A stretch of 64,000 bases of DNA, taken from assembly GCA_023459495.1 (NCBI GenBank), contig JAEWTL010000074.1:62001-126000 (forward strand), written 5' to 3'. The position numbers were made by a program, and so were the translations under genes. Below the pieces are notes generated by a model that saw nothing but the letters and a program-made list of their open reading frames with translations, did not search any database and was not told where the DNA came from. This document shows, one piece after another, positions 25,325-33,286 of the stretch. Origin of the DNA: Bacillota bacterium (lineage in GTDB: Bacteria > Bacillota > Clostridia > Christensenellales > SZUA-584). Position 1 is the stretch's first letter, and each line of letters starts with the position of its first letter.

Positions 25325-26476
25325 ATGGCATTTACGTTTATCACACCGCGATATACCTGCATCGGCGAAGGCGCGCTGGGCAGTAGCGAAACCGCACTGC
25401 GGTCGCTGGGCAGCAAGGCGTTCATCGTAACCGGCAAGCACGTCACCAAGGCGGGCGCGGTGAAAACACTGACGGATTGTCTGGACAAATGGAACATGGC
25501 GTACGCGGTATTCAGCGATATCACCGGAGAACCTACGGACACCATGATCAGCGCGGGGGTTGCAGCATACAGGGCTGCGGAGTGCGACTGCCTGATCGCA
25601 ATCGGCGGTGGAAGTCCGCTGGACAGCGCGAAAGCCATCGCGGTGATGTCCGTGCTCGGTGGCAAGGTCTCGGATTATATGGGCAGGGAAATCGAAGGGG
25701 ATTTTCCGCCTGTGGCCGCGATACCCACCACGGCGGGTACGGGCTCCGAGGCAACGCGGTTTACGGTGATCACCGACACGGAGCGCGACGTCAAGATGCT
25801 GCTCCGGGGCAACGCACTGGTACCCGCAGCGGCTATCGTAGACCCGGCATTTACGCTTACAGCACCGCCGGATGTGACCGCTGCAACCGGCATGGATGCA
25901 CTGACCCACGCGGTGGAGTCCTATACCTCCCGCAAGGCCAGCGATATGACCGACATGTACGCGCTGGACGCCATACGGCGTATATTTGCCCAGCTGCCCG
26001 CAGCCTATGAGGACGGCGGCAATTTGGAAGCAAGAACCGAAATGGCAGTCGCGGCGTATGAAGCGGGAGTGTGTATCAACAACGCATCCGTCACACTGGT
26101 GCATGGCATGAGCCGCCCGATCGGAGCGCTGTTCCATGTGCCGCATGGCATATCCAACGCGATGCTGATCCGCGAATGCATGGCGTTCGCGCTGGACGGT
26201 TGCCCTGAGAAGTTTGCGCGCATCGCGCGGGAGATTGGCGCAGCAGATGCCCGGCATAGCGACCCTGTAGCGGCGCAGGCCTTTCTGGAGGCGCTGACCG
26301 GGTTGTGCAAAAGGCTGAACATACCGACGTTGAGGGAATACGGCATCGACGAAGAGCAGTTTTCTTCTCTCATTGGTAAAATGGCGCACGACGCGATTGC
26401 CAGCGGCAGCCCCGCCAACACCATCAAGGCGGTAACGGAGGAGGACTTAGTCTCCATCTACCGTCGGCTTTGGTAA
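25325..26476 (+). CDS. Iron-dependent alcohol dehydrogenase (semialdehyde reductase role)
   Basis: 383 residues. NAD(P)-binding loop IAIGGGSPLDSAKA (about 92-104) and TTAGTGSEAT (135-144). Metal ligands of the group III iron-type alcohol dehydrogenases are in place: aspartate and histidine of GMDALTHAVE (191, 195), and histidines of LVHGMSRP (260) and HVPHGISNAM (274). In this cluster it most likely reduces malonate semialdehyde, made by the aminotransferase 24 bases upstream, to 3-hydroxypropionate, the outcome described for anaerobic reductive pyrimidine degraders. Cofactor preference cannot be read with confidence. Confidence 0.9.
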   Translation: MAFTFITPRYTCIGEGALGSSETALRSLGSKAFIVTGKHVTKAGAVKTLTDCLDKWNMAYAVFSDITGEPTDTMISAGVAAYRAAECDCLIAIGGGSPLDSAKAIAVMSVLGGKVSDYMGREIEGDFPPVAAIPTTAGTGSEATRFTVITDTERDVKMLLRGNALVPAAAIVDPAFTLTAPPDVTAATGMDALTHAVESYTSRKASDMTDMYALDAIRRIFAQLPAAYEDGGNLEARTEMAVAAYEAGVCINNASVTLVHGMSRPIGALFHVPHGISNAMLIRECMAFALDGCPEKFARIAREIGAADARHSDPVAAQAFLEALTGLCKRLNIPTLREYGIDEEQFSSLIGKMAHDAIASGSPANTIKAVTEEDLVSIYRRLW

Positions 26477-26500
26477 AAAAGGCATCAAAGAATTCTCGTT

Positions 26501-26542
26501 ACAAAGGCGTAAGGCAGATTTGCTTTGCGCCTTTATGCTTTT
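26501..26542 (+). promoter_or_regulatory. Leader hairpin in front of the ABC operon, shared with pucR
   Basis: AAAGGCGTAAGGCA, loop GATT, TGCTTTGCGCCTTT: a 14-base-pair hairpin with a few G-T pairs, followed by ATGCTTTT. The 5' block ACAAAGGCGT and the 3' block GCGCCTTTATGCTTTT are identical to those before pucR. It may end the aminotransferase/dehydrogenase transcript, attenuate the ABC genes, or both. Confidence 0.5.
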
Positions 26543-26561
26543 GAAGCTTTAAGGAGTGTGT

Positions 26562-27398
26562 ATGACGACATACGAGGAAACAAAACGAATAGAGTTTGCG
26601 TCGCGGCAGTTTTATGTACCCGAGGAGAAGGAGACAGAGGTCAGGATCGAAAACCTGTGGGTGCAGTTTCCCGACAAGGACGGCGGTGAGCCGGTTACCG
26701 CGTTGCAGAACGTAAATCTCGAAATCAGGCAGGGCGAGTTCATTTCGCTGGTGGGGCCTTCGGGTTGCGGCAAGACAACGCTGCTGCGCGCGATCGCGGA
26801 CCTGCAGAAGCCGACCTCGGGCAGCATCTCCGTACGGGGAAAAACGCCGAGGGAGATCCGCATGGAAAAGAAGTTCGGCATCGTGTTTCAAAGCCCGGTG
26901 CTGTACGACTGGCGTACGGTGCGCCGCAACGTGTGCATGCCGATGGAGCTGATGGGCCTGCCCAAAAAGTACCGCACGGCGCGTGTGACCGAGATGCTGG
27001 AGTTGGTCGGACTGTACAACTTCGGACTGAAGTATCCGCACGAGCTATCCGGAGGCATGCAGCAGCGCGTGGGCATTGCGCGGGCGCTGGCAATTGATCC
27101 GGAGATTCTGCTGATGGATGAACCGTTTTCGGCGCTCGATGAGTTTACCAAGGAAAAGCTGCATGAGGACGTGCTGAAGATATGGCGCAAGACCAACAAA
27201 ACCATCCTGTTTGTCACGCACAACATTCAGGAAGCGGTTTTCCTTTCGGACCGCGTGGTGGTGATGTCGCCGCACCCCGGCCGCATATCGGCGGTCATCG
27301 ATATCAACCTGCCCCGGCCCCGGAAGCTGTCCGATAAAAACTCTGTGGAGCTGGTTGAGCTGATCGCCAAGGTCCGCAGCAGCTTCGAGGGGGTATAA
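26562..27398 (+). CDS. ABC transporter ATP-binding protein (TauB/SsuB/ThiZ-type)
   Basis: 278 residues. The ATG at 26562 is used because AAGGAG lies five bases upstream; an in-frame GTG at 26556 overlaps that site. Walker A GPSGCGKTTLLRA, Q-loop FQSPVLYDWRTV, signature LSGGMQQRVGIARAL, Walker B ILLMDEPFSALDE and switch histidine VTHNIQEAVF are all intact. The family is the nitrate/sulfonate/HMP type that works with NMT1-like binding proteins. A 30-residue N-terminal extension precedes the nucleotide-binding domain. It drives uptake with the two permeases that follow, probably of a pyrimidine or a ureide. Confidence 0.93.
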   Translation: MTTYEETKRIEFASRQFYVPEEKETEVRIENLWVQFPDKDGGEPVTALQNVNLEIRQGEFISLVGPSGCGKTTLLRAIADLQKPTSGSISVRGKTPREIRMEKKFGIVFQSPVLYDWRTVRRNVCMPMELMGLPKKYRTARVTEMLELVGLYNFGLKYPHELSGGMQQRVGIARALAIDPEILLMDEPFSALDEFTKEKLHEDVLKIWRKTNKTILFVTHNIQEAVFLSDRVVVMSPHPGRISAVIDINLPRPRKLSDKNSVELVELIAKVRSSFEGV

Positions 27399-27400
27399 GG

Positions 27401-28252
27401 GTGAAGGCTGTCAAAAGGGTGCTGAAATCCAAACGCATGGTCACCCTGGTCTGGATCATCGGCCTCATCATCGTCTGGGAGATCGGCGCTACGATTGTGG
27501 AGGGCGCCAAGCGTACGCCGGAAAACGTGCTGCCGCATCTGTATCAGATATTCGAGTCGATTATCAGCACGGACAAGGTGAACGGTACGCAGACCGCGCT
27601 GCAGATCGTGCTATCCAACGCAGGCATTACGCTCTGGCGCGCGGGGGTCGGCTTTGCGATTGGCGCGGGGGTAGGGTTCTTGCTGGCGCTGCTGATGAGC
27701 CTCTTCAAAGCGGTGGAGAAGATCGCGTTTCCGTACCTGATGATCATTCAGATGATCCCGATACTTGGTATGGCCCCTATTATCCTCGCGGTCACCAAGG
27801 ACATTGACAAGAGCCGCATCGTAATCGCGGCAATACTGACGTTTTATCCCGTGGCGACCAATACGCTGGCCGGGTTTAAATCGGTGGAGCGTGAGAAGCT
27901 GGACCTGATGCGCTCACTGGCGGCAAGCCGGTTCGAGATCTACCGCAAGCTGCTGATCCCTACCAGTATCCCGTATCTGTTTACGGGGCTCAAGATATCC
28001 GCGCCCATGGCGATCACCGCTTCGATACTGGTGGATACGCTGCAGGGCGGCGGGGGCCTGGGATGCATGCTGTCACAGTCACTGAAGCACGCGATGACCA
28101 TCTACGTGTTCTGGCAGATCGTATTCCTGAGTGCAATCATCGGTATCTTAAGCTTTTACCTGATGTCGGTGATTGAGCGGCTGGTATCCCCCTACAGGAA
28201 CAGAAAGGCGAAACCGAGAGGGCTGAACAATGAAGACAAAACTGCTGCGTAA
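27401..28252 (+). CDS. ABC transporter permease (first of two)
   Basis: 283 residues with about six membrane helices and the coupling loop EREKLDLMRSLAASRFEIYRKLLIPTSIPYLFTGLKIS, the EAA motif of BPD-type permeases of the TauC/SsuC group. The start is a GTG at 27401, two bases after the previous stop, with a G-rich ribosome site upstream. Its 3' end overlaps the second permease gene by 23 bases. Together the two unlike permeases form the membrane channel; heterodimeric permeases are usual for the HMP/pyrimidine-type importers with NMT1 binding proteins. Confidence 0.92.
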   Translation: MKAVKRVLKSKRMVTLVWIIGLIIVWEIGATIVEGAKRTPENVLPHLYQIFESIISTDKVNGTQTALQIVLSNAGITLWRAGVGFAIGAGVGFLLALLMSLFKAVEKIAFPYLMIIQMIPILGMAPIILAVTKDIDKSRIVIAAILTFYPVATNTLAGFKSVEREKLDLMRSLAASRFEIYRKLLIPTSIPYLFTGLKISAPMAITASILVDTLQGGGGLGCMLSQSLKHAMTIYVFWQIVFLSAIIGILSFYLMSVIERLVSPYRNRKAKPRGLNNEDKTAA

Positions 28253-29039
28253 ATTCAATCGGCATACCCTGATGACGGTACTGTATCCGGTGCTGTTCGG
28301 AGTGCTCGTGCTCGTGCTGTGGCAAACCGAGTTGCTGCATAAACTGCTGGGCGCGGATACGTTTACGCTGCCGCTGCCGAGTCGAATTATCAGCATCATC
28401 GGCGACAACACGGCGTCCATCATGGAAAACGTATGGGCCACCCTCATCGTGGCGCTTTCCGGATTGATCGCGGGGTCGCTGCTGGGCTATCTGCTCGGCA
28501 TGATCGCCACTATATTTCCCAAGTGGGGTACAGGCGGTCTCTCCATCGCAGCCGCGTTCAACGCCATACCGATCATCGCCATCGCGCCCATCATCAATAA
28601 CCTGACGAAGGATTTAAGCGATGACGCGAACGTGCGCAGCATGGTGGCCAAGGCGCTGGTGGTGATGCTGGTCTGCATGGTGGCCATGAGCATCAACGCC
28701 TACCGCGGACTGACGGAGCTAAAACCGTTTTCCAAGGACCTGATGAAGTCTTACGCCGCCAGCAATATGGAGATTTTCTTCAAGCTGCGCGTGCCCAACT
28801 CGGTGCCGTTCATATTTACGGCGCTGCGGGTGAGCGTTCCGGCGTGCGTCATCAGCGCGCTGGTCAGCGAGTATTTCGCCGAATACGTCATCGGCGTGGG
28901 GCGGCAGATACGCGAGAACATTGTGCTGGCGCAGTATGCCACCGCATGGGCGTATATCCTCGTTGCATGCGCGATCGGCATTATCCTGTACGTCATCCTG
29001 CTGATTACCGAGGGTATTTTGCTGAAGGGGCGCCGCTGA
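28230..29039 (+). CDS. ABC transporter permease (second of two)
   Basis: 269 residues, about six membrane helices, with the EAA loop ELKPFSKDLMKSYAASNMEIFFKLRVPNSVPFIFTALRVS. It is a distant copy of the preceding permease. It starts inside the end of that gene and is followed, after 56 bases with AAAAAGGAGG, by the lipoprotein binding protein. The last residues KGRR are typical of a cytoplasmic C-terminus. Confidence 0.92.
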   Translation: MKTKLLRKFNRHTLMTVLYPVLFGVLVLVLWQTELLHKLLGADTFTLPLPSRIISIIGDNTASIMENVWATLIVALSGLIAGSLLGYLLGMIATIFPKWGTGGLSIAAAFNAIPIIAIAPIINNLTKDLSDDANVRSMVAKALVVMLVCMVAMSINAYRGLTELKPFSKDLMKSYAASNMEIFFKLRVPNSVPFIFTALRVSVPACVISALVSEYFAEYVIGVGRQIRENIVLAQYATAWAYILVACAIGIILYVILLITEGILLKGRR

Positions 29040-29095
29040 AAAGCGCTGCTTCAGCTCAATATAATTTAATTTTTAAAGCAAAAAAGGAGGAACCC

Positions 29096-30277
29096 ATGAA
29101 AAAGAGAACAAGCCGTAAGCTGACGAGCCTCAGCGCACTGTTGATGGTATGCGTACTGGTGATAGCAGCCATGGCAGGCTGCGCGAGCCCTGCGGCCAGC
29201 GACACCGTTTCGGCATCTGCATCGGAGTCCGCGAGCGAATCGGCTGCGGAAACCTCTGCGGCGGTATCCGGCCCGTATTTTGGCGCGGGTATGACGGCAG
29301 AAGAGATCGTCAACATCGCCGCCAGCCAGGGTAAGGTAGGCAACTGGGGCCTGGGCAACGAGTATGAGATTCAGGCGCTGCTGTCCAAATACGGCCTGCC
29401 GACCGATTACTTAAGCCAGGCGTTCGATATGGACGGTTTTGACGACGACTCCATCCTGCTGGCCTCGGCGATGACCTACAACGAACTCGGCCTCGTGATG
29501 AACAGCTATGACGGCGGCTATGGCTACGGCGACTCCGTTTCGTTTATCGACATGAACGATGAAGGCGTAGCGATGCTGGAAGACAACATCTTCTGCACCA
29601 AGGAATTTGCGGAAGCCAACCCCAACACCGTGAAGGCGTTCATCTACGCTTCCATGAAGGGCTGGGCATATGCCTGCGCAAACCCGGAAGAAGCGGCTCA
29701 GATCGTATACGAATACGGTTCCTCGGTTTCCAGCGAGCATCAGGCGTACATGGCGTCCGAAGTGAAGAAGCTGGTTGAGACCGATACGGCAGGCAACGCA
29801 GTGACGGATTATGGTTACATGGACGATGCGGCGATGCAGCAGACGCTCGCGCTTGCGCAGCAGTACATCATGCTGGAAGACTCGACCGCGGCCGACGCAC
29901 TGCAGGCGCTGACGCTGGACGATATCCGCGACACCTCTTACTGGGAAGCGGCTTCGGCTTCGGACGGTACCGACCTTGGAGCTCCGGAGAAGACCGATGT
30001 CACCATACAGCTCAAATGGCTGCCGCAGGCGCAGTTCATGGGCTACTACGTCGCGCTGAGCAAGGGCTTCTACAGTGAAGTTGGCCTCAACGTTACGATC
30101 CAGCCGGGCGGCGGCGACATCAGCGAGACGACAGCGGTTTATACCGGACAGGTGGACTTCGGTGTAACCTGGGTATCCAACCTGATCGCAGCGGATGCGG
30201 CCGGCATGGGCCTCATCGAGGTTGCACAGGTGTTCCAGCGCTCCGGCCTGGTGCTCGTATACAAGCTGAACGACTAA
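29096..30277 (+). CDS. NMT1-type substrate-binding lipoprotein, apparently circularly permuted
   Basis: 393 residues from the ATG at 29096, with AAGGAGGA upstream. A lipoprotein signal ends at cysteine 29 (AAMAGC), followed by a Ser/Ala/Glu-rich linker to about 60. In ordinary NMT1/THI5-like binding proteins the mature chain starts with a strand like DVTIQLKWLPQAQFMGYYVA, then GVTWVSNLIAA and LVLVYK, and only later reaches GKKVGNWGLGNEYE and the rest. Here the order is reversed: KVGNWGLGNEYE opens the fold at residue 80, that lobe runs to about 286, a linker GTDLGAPEKT follows, and the normally first part (DVTIQLKWLPQ to LVLVYK) closes the protein at 301-390. All pieces are present, so it should still fold. 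It feeds the adjacent importer. Confidence 0.8.
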   Translation: MKKRTSRKLTSLSALLMVCVLVIAAMAGCASPAASDTVSASASESASESAAETSAAVSGPYFGAGMTAEEIVNIAASQGKVGNWGLGNEYEIQALLSKYGLPTDYLSQAFDMDGFDDDSILLASAMTYNELGLVMNSYDGGYGYGDSVSFIDMNDEGVAMLEDNIFCTKEFAEANPNTVKAFIYASMKGWAYACANPEEAAQIVYEYGSSVSSEHQAYMASEVKKLVETDTAGNAVTDYGYMDDAAMQQTLALAQQYIMLEDSTAADALQALTLDDIRDTSYWEAASASDGTDLGAPEKTDVTIQLKWLPQAQFMGYYVALSKGFYSEVGLNVTIQPGGGDISETTAVYTGQVDFGVTWVSNLIAADAAGMGLIEVAQVFQRSGLVLVYKLND

Positions 30278-30294
30278 TGGGATTTTGAGGGCGT

Positions 30295-30323
30295 GCCGGT
30301 CATCGGGCTTTCCGGTGGCCGGC
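30295..30323 (+). other. Strong intercistronic hairpin
   Basis: A 12-base-pair stem with three G-T pairs, GCCGGTCATCGG (30295-30306), loop GCTTT, CCGGTGGCCGGC (30312-30323), without a T-run. It probably shields the upstream mRNA or lowers read-through from the binding protein gene into the enzyme genes. Confidence 0.5.
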
Positions 30324-30369
30324 CTCCCATCCTGAAAACAAGTATGACACGCCATAAGGAGGTGTCGGT

Positions 30370-31737
30370 ATGGATTTATTGATCAAGAACGGAACCATCG
30401 TTACCGCGCAGGAGAGCTTTCCTGCAGATATCGCGGTAAAGGGTGGAAAAATCGCCGCGATTGGACTGAACCTGCCGTTTGAGGCAAAGAAGGTCGTGGA
30501 CGCAACGGGGATGCTCGTGCTGCCCGGCGCGATCGACGCGCATACACATCTGGCGATGCCCTTCGGCGGCACAATATCGGCGGACAGCTATCTCTCGGGG
30601 ACGCGCGCGGCGGCATGCGGCGGCGTTACGACAGTATTCGATTACCCGATGCAGCGCAAGGGCAAGGGCATTGTGGAGACCGTGGAAGGACGCAAGGCGA
30701 TATGTGATCCCGAAGCCTGCGTAGATTACGCGTTCCATTGCTGCATCACAGACTTAAACGAAGGCACGCTGCTCGATGAGTTCGCGGCGGCGGTGGATTA
30801 CGGCGTGACCAGCTTCAAATGCTTCCTTGTCTATAAAAAGGAAGGCATGATGGTGGACGACGGTACGCTGGTGAAGGTGCTCCTGAAAGCCAAGGAGGCG
30901 GGCGCGATCACCAACATCCACGCCGAAAACCCGGATCTCATCGATATCAATATTGAAAAGTTTTTGAAGGAAGGCAAGACCTCGCCCTGGTACCATTATC
31001 TGAGCCGACCGGAGTTTGTGGAGGCGGAGGCCGACAAACGCGCGGTACACTGGGCCAAATCGGTGGACGCGCCGCTCTACATCGTGCACATGGCGGACAA
31101 GGAAGGGCTGGAGGCCGCGGTGGCCGCCAAGCTGGAGGGCTACGATATCTTCATCGAAACCTGCCCGCAGTACCTTGAGTTTACCTGCGATGTCTATAAA
31201 CGCGAGGATGGGCGCAACTTCGTGTGCTCGCCGCCCATGAAAGGGCAGGAAAGCCAGGACGCGCTGTGGCACGCCATCAGCACTGGCATGATCGATACCG
31301 TGGCGACCGACCACTGCCCGTTCCAGAGCTTTGAAAAGGATTGGGGCAAGGACAACTTTACGAAGATCCCCAACGGCTGTGCGGGCATTGAGAACCTGTA
31401 CCCGTATATGCTCTCAGCTGCGAACGAGGGAAAGATCACGTTCAACCGGGCGGTGGAGCTGTGTGCCGCCAACCCGGCGAAGATATTCGGATGCGCGCAG
31501 AAGGGTTCGCTGACTGCGGGCAAGGACGCGGATATCGTGATCTATGATCCGAATAAGGACTTTACGGTATCGGTAGACAACATGCATTCCGACTATGACC
31601 ATACAATCTGGGAAGGGAAGCAGCTTCACGGCTATCCCGTGCAGACCTATGTGCGCGGCACGCTGGTATACGACAACGGCGAATTCGTCGGAACGCCCGG
31701 ATACGGACAATACATCAAACGCGAACCGAGAAAGTAA
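30370..31737 (+). CDS. Dihydropyrimidinase/hydantoinase (cyclic amidohydrolase)
   Basis: 455 residues. The amidohydrolase metal site is complete: GAIDAHTHL (histidines 58 and 60), the carbamylated lysine in TSFKCFLVYK (150), histidines in NIHAENPD (184) and YIVHMAD (240), and the aspartate in VATDHCPF (314). Length and motifs fit D-hydantoinase/dihydropyrimidinase, which opens the ring of dihydrouracil or dihydrothymine to the N-carbamoyl beta-amino acid. It has a strong AAGGAGGTG site and stands just before PreA and the carbamoyl amidohydrolase, the enzymes before and after it in the pathway. Confidence 0.93.
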   Translation: MDLLIKNGTIVTAQESFPADIAVKGGKIAAIGLNLPFEAKKVVDATGMLVLPGAIDAHTHLAMPFGGTISADSYLSGTRAAACGGVTTVFDYPMQRKGKGIVETVEGRKAICDPEACVDYAFHCCITDLNEGTLLDEFAAAVDYGVTSFKCFLVYKKEGMMVDDGTLVKVLLKAKEAGAITNIHAENPDLIDINIEKFLKEGKTSPWYHYLSRPEFVEAEADKRAVHWAKSVDAPLYIVHMADKEGLEAAVAAKLEGYDIFIETCPQYLEFTCDVYKREDGRNFVCSPPMKGQESQDALWHAISTGMIDTVATDHCPFQSFEKDWGKDNFTKIPNGCAGIENLYPYMLSAANEGKITFNRAVELCAANPAKIFGCAQKGSLTAGKDADIVIYDPNKDFTVSVDNMHSDYDHTIWEGKQLHGYPVQTYVRGTLVYDNGEFVGTPGYGQYIKREPRK

Positions 31738-31755
31738 TACAGGGGTGAGATAGCG

Positions 31756-33285
31756 TTGAACGAGCTGAAATACAAGGACATATCGCTGACCGAAGAAGCG
31801 GGGAGCTGTCTGCTGTGCCATGACGCGCCCTGTGCGAAAGCCTGTCCTTACGGGCTAGCGGTGGACAGGATCATCCGGGCCTATCGGTTCGAAAACGCCG
31901 TCGGGGCGGTAAACCGGCTGCCGGAAGAGCTGCCATGCCTGGCCTGTGAAGCCAGGCCGTGCCTTGACGCATGCGTAAAAGGCAGGTTCAACCGACCGGT
32001 GGCCATTGATACGATGATGCGGCAGCTATCCGCCAATGAAAGGGTTGCCTCAGGGGACGCCAATCTGTCGATCGATTTTTGCGGCGTACACTGCGAGAAT
32101 CCATTCTTCCTTTCGTCTTCCGTGGTGGCCAATAATTATGAGATGATCGCCAGCGCCTTCGAAATGGGGTGGGCAGGCGTTGCCTTCAAGACGATCGGGA
32201 CGTTCGTGCCCGAGGAGGTTTCGCCGCGTTTTGACACACTCCAGAAGGAGGCGCTGCCGTTCGTCGGCTTTAAGAACATCGAGCAGATATCCGAGCACCC
32301 GATGGAGGAGAATCTGGAGTATATCCGGCAGCTGAAGAAGGATTATCCAACCAAGGTGATCGTCGCATCCATCATGGGACAAAATGAGGCGGAATGGACG
32401 TACCTTGCGCGGTGCGTAACGGAGGCCGGAGCGGACATCATCGAGTGCAACTTTTCTTGTCCGCACATGGCGGCCAACGGGCTGGGCTCCGACGTGGGAC
32501 AAAACCCGGAGCTGGTATCGGCTTATACCAGGGCGGTGCTCAAGGGCACGCATCTGCCCGTGCTGGCCAAAATGACGCCCAATATCGGCAACATGGAGAT
32601 TCCCGCGATGGCGGCCATGGAGGCGGGCGCGGCAGGCATCGCCGCGATCAACACAATCAAAAGCATTATGAACGTCAACATGGACACCTTTGCATCCGGC
32701 CCGGATGTGGAGGGCAAAACGAGCGTGGGCGGCTATTCCGGTAAGGCGGTAAAGCCCATCGCGCTGCGTTTCATTCATTCAATGAAGAGCTGCAAGGCGC
32801 TAAAGGACGCGCCGATCAGCGGTATGGGGGGCATCGAAACGTGGCGCGACGCGGCGGAGTTCCTCGCGCTGGGCTGCGAAAACATTCAGGTCACCACGGC
32901 GGTGATGCAGTACGGATACCGCATCATCGAAGACCTGATTGAAGGCATGAAGTCGTATCTGAGCTCGCACGGCTATCGAAATGTGAGAGAAATCGTGGGC
33001 AAGGCGCTGACGCAGATCATCAGCGCTGACGATTTAAACCGTGAGAGTATCTGCTATCCGCGGTTTGACAGAAGCCTCTGCGTGGGCTGTGGGCGCTGCT
33101 ACTTGTCCTGCCGGGACGGGGGGCATCAGGCACTGAGACAGAATGAAAACGGACACCCGGTTATGGATGCAGGCAAATGCGTAGGCTGCCACCTTTGCGT
33201 GACCGTCTGCCCCGCGCGGGCAATTTCACAGGGCGCCCGAATATTGAAGACTGTGATCAAGATGAAGGCGAAGGAGGCAATTTAA
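31756..33285 (+). CDS. preA: Dihydropyrimidine dehydrogenase, PreA with fused N-terminal Fe-S domain
   Basis: 509 residues, TTG start behind AGGGGTGAG. From about residue 105 it is a close match to the pattern of E. coli PreA: IDFCGVHCENPFFLSSS, VAFKTIGTF, VSPRFD, GQNEAEW, IECNFSCPHM, GSDVGQNPELV, MLAKMTPNIG-type loop, SISGYSGKAVKP-like loop and SGMGGIETWRDAAEFL for FMN and substrate. The end has two 4Fe-4S clusters (CVGCGRCYLSC, CVGCHLCVTVC). The first 75 residues add eight cysteines in two sets (C18, C21, C26, C30 and C61, C64, C69, C73), as in the N-terminus of PreT, but PreT's FAD/NADH domains are missing. Electrons therefore likely come from a separate protein such as ferredoxin. It reduces uracil and thymine. 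Confidence 0.9.
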   Translation: MNELKYKDISLTEEAGSCLLCHDAPCAKACPYGLAVDRIIRAYRFENAVGAVNRLPEELPCLACEARPCLDACVKGRFNRPVAIDTMMRQLSANERVASGDANLSIDFCGVHCENPFFLSSSVVANNYEMIASAFEMGWAGVAFKTIGTFVPEEVSPRFDTLQKEALPFVGFKNIEQISEHPMEENLEYIRQLKKDYPTKVIVASIMGQNEAEWTYLARCVTEAGADIIECNFSCPHMAANGLGSDVGQNPELVSAYTRAVLKGTHLPVLAKMTPNIGNMEIPAMAAMEAGAAGIAAINTIKSIMNVNMDTFASGPDVEGKTSVGGYSGKAVKPIALRFIHSMKSCKALKDAPISGMGGIETWRDAAEFLALGCENIQVTTAVMQYGYRIIEDLIEGMKSYLSSHGYRNVREIVGKALTQIISADDLNRESICYPRFDRSLCVGCGRCYLSCRDGGHQALRQNENGHPVMDAGKCVGCHLCVTVCPARAISQGARILKTVIKMKAKEAI

Positions 33286-33286
33286 C

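Noticed and set aside
25157..26389. A 410-codon minus-strand frame
   Set aside because: Antisense to the iron alcohol dehydrogenase, which has all its metal ligands.
28844..29095. N-terminal extension of the binding protein frame by 84 codons
   Set aside because: It runs through the end of the second permease in another frame; the lipoprotein signal and AAGGAGGA site at 29096 fix the start.
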